From Homoserinibacter sp. GY 40078 (GTDB lineage Bacteria > Actinomycetota > Actinomycetes > Actinomycetales > Microbacteriaceae): a stretch of DNA of 64,000 bases. Both the position numbers and the translations under genes were made by a program. The notes below the pieces were generated by a model, which was not told the origin of the DNA, did not search any database, and saw nothing but the letters and a program-made list of their open reading frames with translations. Position 1 is the first letter of the stretch. Each line of letters opens with the position of its first letter. The stretch is taken from positions 682,001-746,000 of the forward strand of contig NZ_VRTZ01000002.1 of assembly GCF_008017545.1 (NCBI RefSeq), read 5' to 3'. This document shows positions 52,741 through 63,440 of this stretch, one piece after another.

Positions 52741-54204
52741 ATGACTACCGCAACGACCGCCTCGGCCACCAAGCAGGTCGCGATCAACGACATCGGTTCT
52801 GCTGAAGACTTCCTGGCCGCGGTCGAGAAGACCCTCAAGTTCTTCAACGACGGAGACCTCATCGAAGGCACCGTCGTCAAGATCGACCGCGACGAGGTCC
52901 TCCTCGACGTCGGCTACAAGACCGAGGGTGTCATCCCCTCGCGCGAGCTTTCCATCAAGCACGACGTCGACCCCACCGAGGTCGTCGCCGTCGGCGACAA
53001 CGTCGAGGCCCTCGTCCTTCAGAAGGAGGACAAGGAGGGTCGGCTGATCCTCTCCAAGAAGCGCGCCCAGTACGAGCGCGCCTGGGGCGACGTCGAGAAG
53101 ATCAAGGAGTCCGACGGCGTCGTGACCGGCCAGGTCATCGAGGTCGTCAAGGGCGGCCTGATCGTCGACATCGGCCTCCGCGGCTTCCTGCCCGCGTCGC
53201 TCATCGAGCTGCGTCGTGTTCGCGACCTGACGCCGTACCTCGGCCAGGAGCTCGAGGCGAAGATCCTCGAGCTCGACAAGAACCGCAACAACGTGGTCCT
53301 CAGCCGTCGCGCCCTTCTTGAGCAGACGCAGTCCGAGTCGCGTTCGACCTTCCTCAACAACCTCCAGAAGGGCCAGGTCCGCAAGGGCGTCGTGTCCTCG
53401 ATCGTCAACTTCGGCGCGTTCGTCGACCTGGGCGGCGTGGACGGCCTCGTGCACGTCTCCGAGCTGTCCTGGAAGCACATCGAGCACGCTTCCGAGGTCG
53501 TCGAGGTTGGCCAGGAGGTCACCGTCGAGATCCTCGAGGTCGACCTCGACCGTGAGCGCGTGTCGCTCTCGCTCAAGGCGACCCAGGAGGACCCGTGGCA
53601 GGTCTTCGCCCGTACCCACGCGATCGGCCAGATCGCGCCTGGAAAGGTCACGAAGCTCGTCCCGTTCGGTGCCTTCGTGCGCGTCGCGGATGGCATCGAG
53701 GGTCTCGTGCACATCTCCGAGCTCTCGAGCAAGCACGTCGAGCTCGCCGAGCAGGTCGTGTCGGTGGGTGACGAGGTCTTCGTCAAGGTCATCGACATCG
53801 ACCTCGACCGCCGTCGCATCTCGCTGAGCCTCAAGCAGGCCAACGAGGGCATCGACCCCCACGGCACCGAGTTCGACTCCGGTCTCGCGGCTCTCTACGG
53901 CATGGTCACGGAGTACGACGAGCAGGGCAACTACAAGTACCCCGAGGGCTTCGACCCGACGTCGGGCGAGTGGCTCGAGGGCTTCGAGGCCCAGCGCGAC
54001 GCATGGGAGGCCGAGTACGCGGCCGCTCAGACCCGCTGGGAGGCTCACAAGAAGCAGATCCTCACGGCCGCCGAGCAGGAGGACTCCTTCGAGGACCGTC
54101 CCGCGTCGGGCAACTCGTTCTCGTCCGACAGCTCGGGCGTCGGTACTCTCGCCGACGACGAGTCGCTGGCGGCACTTCGCGAGAAGCTCAGCAGCAACTC
54201 CTGA
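52741..54204 (+). CDS. rpsA: 30S ribosomal protein S1
   Basis: A 487-residue RNA-binding ribosomal protein that helps mRNA dock on the 30S subunit. Four S1 OB-fold repeats are visible: [23 protein letters not shown] (~residue 40), [24 protein letters not shown] (~125), [28 protein letters not shown] (~215) and [29 protein letters not shown] (~300). The last ~120 residues are acidic and without an S1 repeat, ending in a Ser-rich tail. Actinobacterial S1 has four repeats rather than the six of E. coli. Confidence 0.96.
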   Translation: MTTATTASATKQVAINDIGSAEDFLAAVEKTLKFFNDGDLIEGTVVKIDRDEVLLDVGYKTEGVIPSRELSIKHDVDPTEVVAVGDNVEALVLQKEDKEGRLILSKKRAQYERAWGDVEKIKESDGVVTGQVIEVVKGGLIVDIGLRGFLPASLIELRRVRDLTPYLGQELEAKILELDKNRNNVVLSRRALLEQTQSESRSTFLNNLQKGQVRKGVVSSIVNFGAFVDLGGVDGLVHVSELSWKHIEHASEVVEVGQEVTVEILEVDLDRERVSLSLKATQEDPWQVFARTHAIGQIAPGKVTKLVPFGAFVRVADGIEGLVHISELSSKHVELAEQVVSVGDEVFVKVIDIDLDRRRISLSLKQANEGIDPHGTEFDSGLAALYGMVTEYDEQGNYKYPEGFDPTSGEWLEGFEAQRDAWEAEYAAAQTRWEAHKKQILTAAEQEDSFEDRPASGNSFSSDSSGVGTLADDESLAALREKLSSNS

Positions 54205-54216
54205 GATCGCGTCTCA

Positions 54217-54248
54217 CGGATGGCCGGCCCTTCGGGGTCGGCCATCCG
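54217..54248. terminator. UUCG-capped terminator between rpsA and the DUF4126 gene
   Basis: A 14-bp stem CGGATGGCCGGCCC / GGGTCGGCCATCCG (one G-T pair) closes on a TTCG tetraloop. It lies 12 bases after the rpsA stop and 3 bases beyond the stop of the minus-strand gene, so it probably ends both transcripts. The loop core CCCTTCGGGGTCGG is the same as in the pyk terminator. Confidence 0.82.
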
Positions 54249-54251
54249 TCG

Positions 54252-54866
54252 TTAAGCCCGGTCTGCCTCGAGCGGCGGGGCCGTCACGAGCACCCGGCGA
54301 CGGCGACGGCGACGGAGAAGTAGTACGAACCCCACCACCAACAGGGCGAGCACGACGATCACCAGAATCGGGGCGACGAGGGCGAGAACCACGAGACCGA
54401 GGCTCACGCCGTCTTCCGCCGTGCTGAGCACGGGGGCCGCCAGGCCCCCTGTCGCGAGGTTCGCAGCGGGTCTCACCGAGGTCTTGGCAAGATGCACCAG
54501 CAGAGCCAGCACGATGCCGATCACCACGGGCACCCACGCGCCCGACGAGACGAACGCCTCCGGATCATCGACGGCGACCGTGGACGCTCCGACGCCGCCA
54601 GAAAAGACGATCCCGCCGGACGCGGGCCGCACGACCGTCTGGATCCAGTCGTTCACCGAGTCGACGGCGGGGATCTTGTCGGCGATCACCTCCACCACGA
54701 GAAGAGCGGCGAGGATCACGAGCACCCACTCGTTCGCGAGCCAGGTCCAACCCGCCGGCAGGTGGATCCACTCGAACCGCGCGGCGAGTCCAACCACGAG
54801 CAGCGGAATGTACGCGTTGAGGCCCGCCGCCGCCGCGAGACCTGCACCCGTCAGGAGTTCGAGCAT
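54252..54866 (-). CDS. DUF4126 family membrane protein
   Basis: A 204-residue membrane protein, convergent with rpsA. It starts LLTGAGLAAAAGLNAYIPLLVVGLAARF, the conserved N-terminal block of DUF4126, and continues with DKIPAVDSVNDWIQTVVRPASGGIVF. About five membrane helices are predicted, the last being LGLVVLALVAPILVIVVLALLVVGFVLLL, followed by an Arg-rich cytoplasmic end. Function is unknown. The ATG at 54866 is divergent from coaE, 35 bases away. Confidence 0.85.
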   Translation of the reverse strand: MLELLTGAGLAAAAGLNAYIPLLVVGLAARFEWIHLPAGWTWLANEWVLVILAALLVVEVIADKIPAVDSVNDWIQTVVRPASGGIVFSGGVGASTVAVDDPEAFVSSGAWVPVVIGIVLALLVHLAKTSVRPAANLATGGLAAPVLSTAEDGVSLGLVVLALVAPILVIVVLALLVVGFVLLLRRRRRRRVLVTAPPLEADRA

Positions 54867-54901
54867 GCCGCCATGGTAGGCGCGCGTGCGACGATGGGGG
54901 C

Positions 54902-55516
54902 ATGCTCATCGCGCTCACGGGCGGAATCGCATCCGGCAAGTCGACGGTTGCGCAGCGATTCTCGGAACTCGGTGCGGTCGTCGTGGATGCGGATCGGGTC
55001 GCTCGCGAGGTCGTCGAACCGGGAGAGCCCGCACTCGCTCGCATCGCCGAGGAGTTCGGTCCATCGGTCATCGACAGCGACGGCCGGCTCGATCGTGCGC
55101 GAATGGCCGAGTTGATTTTCGCCGACCCCGATGCGCGCGAGCGTCTCAACCGGATCGTGCATCCCGCGGTCGGCGAGCGTTCACGTGCGCTGTTCGCGGC
55201 GGCACAGGAGGCGGATCCCTCCGCAGTGGTCGTGTACGACGTTCCCTTGCTCATCGACCAGCAGGGCAATGGGCGCACCGACGAGTTCGACCGTGTCGTG
55301 GTCGTCGCTGTTGACGACGACGTGCGTCTGCATCGGCTGGTCGAGCTCCGCGGGCTCGACGAGGACGAAGCACGTCGACGGATCACGTCGCAGGCGACGG
55401 AGGCGCAGCGGCTCGCGATCGCAGATCATGTGATCGACGCCGGGGACACACTCGATTACACCCTCGAGCAGGTCGATGCCCTCTGGTCACGGCTGCGGGA
55501 GAGCACGCCCGACTGA
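54902..55516 (+). CDS. coaE: Dephospho-CoA kinase
   Basis: A 204-residue P-loop kinase for the last step of coenzyme A synthesis. The Walker A motif LTGGIASGKSTVAQRF begins at residue 5. Further signatures are VVDADRVAREVVEPG, LNRIVHPAVGERSRALF, and VVYDVPLLIDQQG with the lid region after it. It is 204 residues long, without the C-terminal extension found in mycobacterial CoaE. It opens the coaE-uvrB-uvrA-uvrC-rapZ-whiA series and supplies the CoA pathway begun by coaBC at 21 kb. Confidence 0.94.
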   Translation: MLIALTGGIASGKSTVAQRFSELGAVVVDADRVAREVVEPGEPALARIAEEFGPSVIDSDGRLDRARMAELIFADPDARERLNRIVHPAVGERSRALFAAAQEADPSAVVVYDVPLLIDQQGNGRTDEFDRVVVVAVDDDVRLHRLVELRGLDEDEARRRITSQATEAQRLAIADHVIDAGDTLDYTLEQVDALWSRLRESTPD

Positions 55517-55541
55517 CCCGGCGGCTGTCGGCGGTGCTGCC

Positions 55542-55547
55542 TAGGCT
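55542..55547 (+). promoter_or_regulatory. Likely -10 element of uvrB
   Basis: TAGGCT ends 6 bases before the uvrB ATG in the 37-base gap after coaE, consistent with a leaderless transcript. I looked for an actinobacterial SOS box (TCGAAC-N4-GTTCGA) here and did not find one. Confidence 0.42.
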
Positions 55548-55553
55548 TATCCC

Positions 55554-57632
55554 ATGCAGCCCACACGCTCCGTCCGCCCCTTCGAGGTGGTGAGCGAGTA
55601 CCGACCGAGCGGTGATCAGCCCGCCGCGATCGCGGAGCTCGCCCAGCGCGTCACCGCGGGCGAGTCGGACATCGTGCTGCTCGGGGCGACGGGAACCGGC
55701 AAATCGGCCACGACGGCCTGGCTCGTCGAGGCCGTCCAGCGGCCGACACTCGTGCTCGCCCACAACAAGACTCTCGCGGCACAGCTCGCCAACGAGTTCC
55801 GTGAACTCATGCCGAACAACGCGGTCGAGTACTTCGTGAGCTACTACGACTACTACCAGCCCGAGGCGTACGTCCCGCAGACCGACACCTTCATCGAGAA
55901 GGACTCCTCGATCAACGCCGAAGTCGAGCGTCTCCGGCACTCGACGACCAACTCTCTCCTGAGTCGTCGCGACGTCGTGGTCGTCTCGACCGTGTCGTGC
56001 ATCTACGGTCTGGGCGCCGCCGAGGAGTACCTCGGCGCCATGGTGGCGCTGCAGGTCGGCGATCGGATCTCGCGCGACCGGCTGGTCCGCGGATTCATCA
56101 ACATGCAGTACGAGCGCAATGACGTCGACTTCTCGCGCGGCAAGTTCCGAGTGCGCGGCGACACGATCGAGATCATCCCGGTCTATGAGGAGCTCGCCGT
56201 CCGGATCGAGATGTTCGGCGACGAGATCGAGGCTCTCTACGCACTGCACCCACTGACCGGGGACGTGGTCCGGAAGATGGAGGCGGTATCCATCTTCCCG
56301 GCGACCCACTATGCCGCGAGCCCGGAGTCGATGCACCGCGCGATCGGCACCATCAAGGAGGAGCTGGCTGAGCGCCTCGAAGAACTCGAGAAGCAGGGCA
56401 AGCTCCTCGAGGCGCAACGGCTGCGGATGCGCACTGGGTTCGACCTCGAGATGATGGAGCAGATCGGTTTCTGCAACGGCATCGAGAACTACTCGCGCCA
56501 TATCGACGGGCGTTCACCGGGGCAACCGCCGAACACCCTCCTCGACTACTTCCCGGATGACTTCCTCGTGGTGATCGACGAGTCCCACGTCACCGTTCCA
56601 CAGATCGGCGCGATGTACGAGGGCGACGCGAGCCGCAAGCGCACTCTGGTCGAGCACGGCTTCCGACTGCCGAGCGCCCTCGACAACCGTCCGCTGCGCT
56701 GGGAGGAGTTCCTCACCCGCGTGGGGCAGAAGGTGTACTTGTCGGCGACGCCCGGACGATACGAGCTCGGCATGGCCGATGGGGTGGTCGAACAGATCAT
56801 CCGGCCCACGGGTCTCGTCGATCCGCAGATCGTGGTCAAGCCCAGTAAGGGTCAGATCGACGACCTCCTCGAGGAGATCCGGCTACGCGTCGAGCGTGAT
56901 GAGCGCGTGCTCGTCACGACCCTCACGAAGAAGATGGCCGAGGAGCTGACCGACTATCTCGGTGAGGCCGGAGTGCGCGTGCGATACCTGCACTCCGATG
57001 TCGACACACTTCGCCGCGTCGAGTTGCTCACGGAGCTGCGAGCGGGCGTCTACGACGTGCTCGTCGGCATCAACCTCTTGCGCGAGGGCCTCGACCTGCC
57101 GGAGGTGTCGCTCGTTGCGATCCTCGACGCCGATAAGGAGGGCTTCCTGCGGTCGTCGACCTCGCTCATCCAGACCATCGGGCGCGCGGCGCGAAACGTG
57201 TCGGGTGAAGTCCACATGTATGCGGACGAGCTCACCGATTCGATGCGCATCGCGATTGACGAGACAAATCGCCGCCGCGAGCGGCAGGTCGCCTACAACG
57301 TCGAGCACGGCATCGACCCCCAGCCTCTGCGCAAGCGCATCGCCGACATCACCGAGGTGCTCGCCCGCGAAGAAGCCGACACCGCGAAGCTCCTCGCGGG
57401 GCGCACGGGACAAGACGGCTCGCGCAGGAAGAGCCCCACACCCAACCTCCGCCGCGAGGGCGTCGGAGCGCAGGGCGCGGCCGAGCTGGAGGCCGTCATC
57501 GCCGACCTGAACAGCCAGATGCTTCAGGCGGCGGGCGAGCTCAAGTTCGAGCTCGCTGCGCGCCTGCGCGATGAGCTCTCCGAGCTCAAGAAGGAGCTGC
57601 GTCAGATGGAGGCCGTGGGGCACGTCAGGTAG
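55554..57632 (+). CDS. uvrB: UvrABC excinuclease subunit B
   Basis: A 692-residue damage-verifying helicase of nucleotide excision repair. The Walker A is [16 protein letters not shown], and the beta-hairpin that inserts between strands is [25 protein letters not shown]. The Walker B-type DESH is in [14 protein letters not shown]. Helicase motif VI is [15 protein letters not shown]-terminal UVR motif ([24 protein letters not shown]) binds UvrC. ATG 55554 gives the full-length protein. Confidence 0.97.
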   Translation: MQPTRSVRPFEVVSEYRPSGDQPAAIAELAQRVTAGESDIVLLGATGTGKSATTAWLVEAVQRPTLVLAHNKTLAAQLANEFRELMPNNAVEYFVSYYDYYQPEAYVPQTDTFIEKDSSINAEVERLRHSTTNSLLSRRDVVVVSTVSCIYGLGAAEEYLGAMVALQVGDRISRDRLVRGFINMQYERNDVDFSRGKFRVRGDTIEIIPVYEELAVRIEMFGDEIEALYALHPLTGDVVRKMEAVSIFPATHYAASPESMHRAIGTIKEELAERLEELEKQGKLLEAQRLRMRTGFDLEMMEQIGFCNGIENYSRHIDGRSPGQPPNTLLDYFPDDFLVVIDESHVTVPQIGAMYEGDASRKRTLVEHGFRLPSALDNRPLRWEEFLTRVGQKVYLSATPGRYELGMADGVVEQIIRPTGLVDPQIVVKPSKGQIDDLLEEIRLRVERDERVLVTTLTKKMAEELTDYLGEAGVRVRYLHSDVDTLRRVELLTELRAGVYDVLVGINLLREGLDLPEVSLVAILDADKEGFLRSSTSLIQTIGRAARNVSGEVHMYADELTDSMRIAIDETNRRRERQVAYNVEHGIDPQPLRKRIADITEVLAREEADTAKLLAGRTGQDGSRRKSPTPNLRREGVGAQGAAELEAVIADLNSQMLQAAGELKFELAARLRDELSELKKELRQMEAVGHVR

Positions 57633-57689
57633 CGGCGGATCTCGCCGACTGCGAACGACTCGGACCGGCGCGATGTCAGAGGCCAGCCG

Positions 57690-57695
57690 TAGAAT
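57690..57695 (+). promoter_or_regulatory. Likely -10 element of uvrA
   Basis: TAGAAT ends 7 bases before GTG 57703 in the 70-base gap after uvrB. It supports the GTG as the start of a leaderless message and argues against the upstream in-frame ATG at 57673, which would lie 5' of this promoter. Confidence 0.5.
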
Positions 57696-57702
57696 CGGTT
57701 CA

Positions 57703-60606
57703 GTGTCGATCACCCCTGTTCCCGGTACCCAGAAACTGAGCGTTCGGGGGGCCCGTGTCCACAATCTGCAGGACGTCGACCTCGAGATTCCCCGCGATTC
57801 GCTCGTCGTGTTCACCGGCCTCTCGGGGTCTGGCAAGTCGAGCCTCGCGTTCGACACGATCTTCGCCGAGGGCCAGCGTCGCTACGTCGAGTCGCTTTCG
57901 GCGTACGCCCGTCAGTTCCTCGGTCAGGTGGATCGTCCCGACGTCGACTTCATCGAGGGCTTGAGCCCCGCGGTCTCGATCGACCAGAAGTCCACGAACC
58001 GGAACCCGCGCTCGACCGTCGGAACGATCACCGAGATCTACGACTACATGCGGCTGTTGTGGGCGCGCATCGGCGAGCCGCACTGCCCGGTCTGCGGGGA
58101 GCGCATCCAACGGCAGACAGTGCAGCAGATCGCGGATCAGCTGATGGAGCTGCCCACCGGAACCCGCTACCAGGTGCTCGCGCCCGTGGTCTCGCAGAAG
58201 AAGGGCGAGTTCGTCGACCTCTTCAAGGAGCTCGCCACCGCGGGCTACTCGCGCGCGATCGTCGACGGCGAGGTGGTCCAGCTCACGGAGCCGCCGACCC
58301 TCAAGAAGCAGTACAAGCACGACATCGCGGTCGTGGTCGACCGCCTGGTGTCGGCCGACGACCTCCTGACGCGTCTCACGGATTCCGTCGAGACGGCCTT
58401 GGGGCTTGCGGGCGGCGTGCTGGAGATCGACTTCGTCGACGAGCCGACGGACGCCAAGACCCGCCGACGCAGCTTCAGCGAGAAGCTCGCCTGCCCGAAC
58501 GGGCACCCGATCCAGCTCACCGAGATCGAGCCGCGCACCTTCTCGTTCAATGCGCCCTTCGGTGCCTGCCCGGAGTGCTCCGGGCTCGGCACCAAGATGG
58601 CCGTCGACACCGAGCTCGTGATCGGCGACCCCGACCTCAGCCTCAACGAGGGCGTCGTCCTCCCGTGGAACCAGGGTGGCAAGGGCCTCTACAGCTACTT
58701 CCAGCGCCTGCTGCAGGGCCTCGCACGCGATCTCGACTTCTCCCTCGACACTCCGTGGGCAGAGCTCGCCCCAGAAGTTCAGACCGCGATCCTGCACGGA
58801 AACGACTTCGAGGTCGTCGTGCAGTGGCGAAACCGGTTCGGCCGCACGATGAAGTACTCCACGGGCTTCGAGGGTGTCATGCCCTACATCGAACGCAAGT
58901 ACCACGAGGCCGAGAGTGACTGGTCGCAGCAGCGCTACGGTGAGTACCTCCGCGAGATCCCGTGTCCCGTCTGCCACGGCGAGCGGTTGAAGCCCGAGGT
59001 GCTCGCGGTGCGGGTCGCCGGTCACAGCATCTCGGCGGTGGCCGAGCTGAGCCTCACCGACTCGTACACCTTCATGCAGCAGCTCGAGCTCACCGAACGC
59101 GAGGCTCGGATCGCGGCGCAGGTACTGCGAGAGATCCGGCTGCGTCTCGAGTTCCTGCTCGAGGTGGGTCTCGGGTACCTCACCATGGCGCGCTCGGCCG
59201 GGTCGCTCTCGGGCGGTGAGGCCCAGCGCATCCGACTCGCGACCCAGATCGGATCCGGACTCACGGGCGTCCTCTACGTGCTCGATGAGCCATCCATCGG
59301 GCTCCACCAGCGCGACAACCGCCGACTGATCGACACGCTCGTGAAGCTCAAGGGCCTGGGCAACACCCTCATCGTGGTCGAGCACGACGAAGACACCATC
59401 CGCACGGCGGACTGGATCGTGGACATCGGCCCGGGGGCGGGGGAGCACGGCGGACGCGTCGTTCACTCGGGCAGCTACGAGGCACTTCTCGAGAACCACG
59501 GATCGGTCACGGGCGACTACCTCGCTGGGCGACGCGCCATCCGGATGCCGGCCACGCGGCGCCCGATAGACCGCGATCGTCAGCTGACCGTCGAGGGCGC
59601 GCGGGCGAACAACCTCCAGAACGTCACCGTGAGCTTCCCGCTGGGAACCCTGGTCGCCGTGACCGGCGTCTCGGGCTCGGGCAAGTCGAGCCTCGTGAAC
59701 GACATCCTCTACAGGGTCCTGGCGAACCAGTTGAACGGTGCCCGTCAGGTGCCGGGCAAGCACAAGCGGGTGACAGGTCTCGAGCATCTCGACAAGGTCG
59801 TGCACGTCGACCAAGCACCCATCGGTCGCACACCGAGGTCGAACCCGGCCACCTACACGGGCGTGTTCGACCGAATCCGCACCCTGTTCTCGGAGACTGT
59901 GGAGGCGAAGGCCCGCGGATACCAGCCGGGGCGTTTCAGCTTCAACGTCAAGGGCGGCCGCTGCGAGAACTGCTCGGGCGACGGCACCATCAAAATCGAG
60001 ATGAACTTCCTGCCGGACGTCTACGTGACGTGCGAGGTGTGCCACGGTGCGCGCTACAACCGCGACACCCTCCAGGTGCACTACAAGGGCAAGAACATCG
60101 CCGAGGTGCTCGACATGCCGATCTCCGAGGCGGCCGAGTTCTTCGAGCCGATCACGGCGATCCATCGCTACCTCAAGACGCTCGTCGACGTGGGTCTCGG
60201 ATATGTGCGTCTCGGCCAGAGCGCCACGACGCTCTCCGGCGGTGAGGCGCAGCGGGTGAAGCTCGCAACCGAGCTGCAGAAGCGCTCCAACGGACGCAGC
60301 ATCTACGTGCTCGACGAGCCGACCACAGGCCTCCACTTCGAAGACGTCCGCAAGCTACTGGAGGTGCTGAGCGGCCTCGTCGACAAGGGCAACACCGTGA
60401 TCGTCATCGAGCACAATCTCGACGTGATCAAGAGCGCCGACTGGATCATCGACCTCGGGCCCGAGGGCGGCTCCGGCGGCGGCGAAGTGATCGCCACCGG
60501 GACCCCGGAGAAGGTCGCTCGAACCGCCGGAAGCCACACCGGCGCCTTCCTCGCCGAGCTCCTCGACGCGGAGTCCGCGGGTCAGGGTCGACGGAAGGCC
60601 GGCTGA
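57703..60606 (+). CDS. uvrA: UvrABC excinuclease subunit A
   Basis: A 967-residue twin-ABC ATPase that finds DNA damage and loads UvrB. The first Walker A is [16 protein letters not shown] (~residue 35) and the second [15 protein letters not shown] (~650). Both ABC signatures are present ([15 protein letters not shown] and [15 protein letters not shown]). Zinc modules are CPVCG with [16 protein letters not shown], and CENCSGDGT with [13 protein letters not shown] 57703 ([16 protein letters not shown]) is chosen from the -10 position; ATG 57673 would add ten residues. The stop shares a base with the uvrC ATG. Confidence 0.97.
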   Translation: MSITPVPGTQKLSVRGARVHNLQDVDLEIPRDSLVVFTGLSGSGKSSLAFDTIFAEGQRRYVESLSAYARQFLGQVDRPDVDFIEGLSPAVSIDQKSTNRNPRSTVGTITEIYDYMRLLWARIGEPHCPVCGERIQRQTVQQIADQLMELPTGTRYQVLAPVVSQKKGEFVDLFKELATAGYSRAIVDGEVVQLTEPPTLKKQYKHDIAVVVDRLVSADDLLTRLTDSVETALGLAGGVLEIDFVDEPTDAKTRRRSFSEKLACPNGHPIQLTEIEPRTFSFNAPFGACPECSGLGTKMAVDTELVIGDPDLSLNEGVVLPWNQGGKGLYSYFQRLLQGLARDLDFSLDTPWAELAPEVQTAILHGNDFEVVVQWRNRFGRTMKYSTGFEGVMPYIERKYHEAESDWSQQRYGEYLREIPCPVCHGERLKPEVLAVRVAGHSISAVAELSLTDSYTFMQQLELTEREARIAAQVLREIRLRLEFLLEVGLGYLTMARSAGSLSGGEAQRIRLATQIGSGLTGVLYVLDEPSIGLHQRDNRRLIDTLVKLKGLGNTLIVVEHDEDTIRTADWIVDIGPGAGEHGGRVVHSGSYEALLENHGSVTGDYLAGRRAIRMPATRRPIDRDRQLTVEGARANNLQNVTVSFPLGTLVAVTGVSGSGKSSLVNDILYRVLANQLNGARQVPGKHKRVTGLEHLDKVVHVDQAPIGRTPRSNPATYTGVFDRIRTLFSETVEAKARGYQPGRFSFNVKGGRCENCSGDGTIKIEMNFLPDVYVTCEVCHGARYNRDTLQVHYKGKNIAEVLDMPISEAAEFFEPITAIHRYLKTLVDVGLGYVRLGQSATTLSGGEAQRVKLATELQKRSNGRSIYVLDEPTTGLHFEDVRKLLEVLSGLVDKGNTVIVIEHNLDVIKSADWIIDLGPEGGSGGGEVIATGTPEKVARTAGSHTGAFLAELLDAESAGQGRRKAG

Positions 60607-62528
60607 TGAGCCCGTCGCGCGCCGACGTGCTGTCGTGGCGACCGAAGGCGGGGGAGATCCCGACCGCACCCGGGGTGTACCGGTTCTCGGATTCCTCCGG
60701 CCGCATCCTCTACGTCGGCAAAGCGGTGAACCTTCGCCAACGACTCTCCAACTACTTCCAGCCGCTCCGGAGCCTCCATGAGCGCACCCGGCATATGGTG
60801 CTCGCGGCATCCAAGGTGGAGTGGACGGTTGTCGGGAGCGACATCGAGGCGCTCCAGCTGGAATACACCTGGATCAAGGAGTTCTCCCCGCCGTACAACG
60901 TCAAGTTCCGCGACGACAAGAGCTACCCCTACCTCGTGGTGACCCTGGCCGACGAGGCGCCGCGGGTGATGGTCAGCCGCAATCACCGCATCCCGGGCGC
61001 GCGGTACTTCGGTCCCTACCCGAAGGTGTGGGCCGTGCGCGAGACGATCGATCTCATGGTGCGGGCGTTCCCGATCCGGACCTGCTCCGACTCGAGCTAC
61101 AAGCGGGCCATGCAGACGGGCCGACCATGCTTCCCCGGCCAGATCGGACGCTGCGGTGGTCCCTGCTCCCAGAAGGTGACGATCGAGGAGCACCGAGCCA
61201 TCGTCGACCAGTTCGTCGCATTCATGGCGAGCCACGACCGCAGCGTGATCACCCTGCTCCAACGCGAGATGCGCGACGCCGCGGCGGAGTTCGAGTACGA
61301 GCGTGCGGCGAAGATCCGCGATCGCATCCAGGCGCTCGAGAACGTGCTCGACAAGAGTGCAGTGGTGCTGCCGGATGGCGTCGAGGTCGACGTGTTCGGG
61401 ATCGAGGAAGACGAGCTGGCGGCCGCGGTCCAGCAGTTCGTCGTCCGTGGCGGGCGGATCCGGGGTGTGCGCAGCTGGGTAGTGGACAAGGAGCTCGACA
61501 TCCCCTCCGGTGAGCTCGTGGAGTCGGTGCTGGAGTCGGCGTACGACACGCAGCCGCCGCCGCGGGAGATCATCGTCCCGGTGCTTCCCGACGACGCGTC
61601 GGCGCTCGAAGAGTGGCTGAGCGCCCGACGCGAACGCGGGGGAGTGACCCTCAAGACCGCCAAGCGAGGCGACAAGGCGGCCGTCCTGCAGACGGCGACC
61701 CTGAACGCGAAGCAGTCGCTCGCGCTCTACAAGACGCGTCGAACGGCCGACTACGTCGCCCGCACGCAGGCGCTCACCGACCTGCAGGAGGCGCTCGGTC
61801 TCGCCGAGGCGCCGCTGCGGATGGAGTGCTACGACGTCTCGCACCTCTCGGGCACCAACGTCGTCGCGTCGATGGTCGTCTTCGAGGACGGCCTCGCGAA
61901 GAAGTCCGACTACCGGAAGTTCGCGGTCCAGGGCACGACCGACGACACCGAGTCGATCGCTCAGGTACTGCGCCGGCGCCTTGCGCACCTGGACGATGAC
62001 CCCGCCGCCGACACCCCCGACGGCGAGGGCGAGGCCGACGACGTGGCGGGCACGACACCGACTCGCCGCCGGTTCGCCTACCGTCCGGGTCTCCTCATCG
62101 TCGACGGCGGCCAGCCCCAGGTGCAGGCCGCGGCACGGACCCTCGAGGAGCTCGGCATCGACGACATCCCCCTCGTCGGAATCGCGAAGCGGCTGGAGGA
62201 GATCTGGCTCCCCGACGATGACTTCCCGGTGATCCTTCCGCGCGGAAGCGAGGCGTTGTTCCTGCTGCAGAGGATCCGCGACGAGGCGCACCGCTTCGCC
62301 ATCACCTTCCAGCGCCAGAAGCGCCGCTCGGACATCGGGACCGTACTCTCGGAGATCCCGGGACTCGGGCCTGCCCGCTCGAAGGAGCTGCTCCGACACT
62401 TCGGTTCGGTGGCGCGCCTGCGGGCCGCCGACGCCGCCGAGGTGGCCGAGGTCCGCGGGATCGGCCCGCAGCTCGCGGAGTCCATCGTCGGTAGGCTGGC
62501 GGAAGGGCGACGGGAAGACGAGGTATGA
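60606..62528 (+). CDS. uvrC: UvrABC excinuclease subunit C
   Basis: A 640-residue nuclease that makes both incisions around the lesion. The N-terminal GIY-YIG domain has [33 protein letters not shown] motif for UvrB binding is [19 protein letters not shown] (~residue 235). The RNase H-like endonuclease region has [24 protein letters not shown] and [14 protein letters not shown] with catalytic Asp. A C-terminal helix-hairpin-helix tandem ([19 protein letters not shown]) ends the protein. The acidic insert [18 protein letters not shown] near residue 465 is longer than in most relatives. Confidence 0.96.
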   Translation: MSPSRADVLSWRPKAGEIPTAPGVYRFSDSSGRILYVGKAVNLRQRLSNYFQPLRSLHERTRHMVLAASKVEWTVVGSDIEALQLEYTWIKEFSPPYNVKFRDDKSYPYLVVTLADEAPRVMVSRNHRIPGARYFGPYPKVWAVRETIDLMVRAFPIRTCSDSSYKRAMQTGRPCFPGQIGRCGGPCSQKVTIEEHRAIVDQFVAFMASHDRSVITLLQREMRDAAAEFEYERAAKIRDRIQALENVLDKSAVVLPDGVEVDVFGIEEDELAAAVQQFVVRGGRIRGVRSWVVDKELDIPSGELVESVLESAYDTQPPPREIIVPVLPDDASALEEWLSARRERGGVTLKTAKRGDKAAVLQTATLNAKQSLALYKTRRTADYVARTQALTDLQEALGLAEAPLRMECYDVSHLSGTNVVASMVVFEDGLAKKSDYRKFAVQGTTDDTESIAQVLRRRLAHLDDDPAADTPDGEGEADDVAGTTPTRRRFAYRPGLLIVDGGQPQVQAAARTLEELGIDDIPLVGIAKRLEEIWLPDDDFPVILPRGSEALFLLQRIRDEAHRFAITFQRQKRRSDIGTVLSEIPGLGPARSKELLRHFGSVARLRAADAAEVAEVRGIGPQLAESIVGRLAEGRREDEV

Positions 62529-63400
62529 GCGACGGCACCGACGGGCGAGAAATGCTCATCGTGACGGGCATGTCCGGCGCGGGGCGTTCGACCGTTGCGA
62601 ACGCCCTCGAAGACCTCGGCTGGTATGTCGTCGACAACCTCCCGGCCCAGATGCTCCGTCCGCTCGCGGACCTCGGCGCCCACACGGGGGAGGCCATCCC
62701 CAAGATCGCTGCCGTGATCGACGTGCGCGGGGGGCGCCTGTTCGCCGACGCGCAGCAGATCGTCACCGAATTGCGTGCCGCCGGTCGGGCGCGTGTGATC
62801 TTCCTCGACGCGAGCGACGATGCCCTCGTGCGACGGTTCGAACAGGTGCGCCGACCGCACCCCCTCCAAGGTGACGGAACCCTGCTCGACGGCATCCTGG
62901 CAGAACGCTCGCGGATGTCGGGTCTGCGCGAGCAAAGCGACGTGGTGATCGACACGTCCGAGATCAACATCCACCAGCTCGCCACGCGGGTCGCCGAGCT
63001 CTTCGGTGAGGAGTCCGCCCCGAGCGTCAAGCTCACCGTCCTGAGCTTCGGCTTCAAGTACGGGCTGCCCGCTGACGCCGACATGGTGGCGGACATGCGG
63101 TTTCTGCCGAACCCGTTCTGGATCGGCGAACTCGCCCCCCTCACGGGCCAGGACCCGCGGGTGCGGGACTACGTGCTCGCCCAAGAAGGCGCATCCGATT
63201 TCATCGCGAGCTACCTGGGTGCGCTCGGTGCGGTGATCGACGGGTATCGGCGCGAGAACAAGCACCACGCTACGATCGCTATCGGATGCACGGGCGGCAA
63301 GCACCGCTCGGTGGCGGTCGCCGAGGAGGTGGCGCGCCGGCTCCGCGAACTCCCCGGGGTCTCTGTCGCGGTGCAGCACCGTGATCTGGGGCGCGAATGA
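62525..63400 (+). CDS. rapZ: RNase adapter / nucleotide-binding protein RapZ
   Basis: A 291-residue P-loop protein (YvcJ/RapZ family). The Walker A is [29 protein letters not shown], with the Arg-containing form GAGRST typical of the actinobacterial members. [23 protein letters not shown] and the C-terminal [26 protein letters not shown] and [18 protein letters not shown] are family signatures. In E. coli RapZ controls GlmS via GlmZ RNA; the actinobacterial role is not settled. ATG 62525 overlaps uvrC by 4 bases. whiA follows after 40 bases with no yvcK between. Confidence 0.93.
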   Translation: MSDGTDGREMLIVTGMSGAGRSTVANALEDLGWYVVDNLPAQMLRPLADLGAHTGEAIPKIAAVIDVRGGRLFADAQQIVTELRAAGRARVIFLDASDDALVRRFEQVRRPHPLQGDGTLLDGILAERSRMSGLREQSDVVIDTSEINIHQLATRVAELFGEESAPSVKLTVLSFGFKYGLPADADMVADMRFLPNPFWIGELAPLTGQDPRVRDYVLAQEGASDFIASYLGALGAVIDGYRRENKHHATIAIGCTGGKHRSVAVAEEVARRLRELPGVSVAVQHRDLGRE

Positions 63401-63440
63401 GCGGGCAACCCGCTACCGAACAAGAACGAGGGATGAGCGT

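Noticed and set aside
55517-57702. SOS (LexA) boxes before uvrB and uvrA
   Set aside because: No match to TCGAAC-N4-GTTCGA was found. GCGAAC-GACT-CGGAC before uvrA is only half a site.
57700-60336. Open reading frame of 878 codons on the minus strand, opposite uvrA
   Set aside because: Shadow frame of uvrA; no recognisable domain and no ribosome-binding site.
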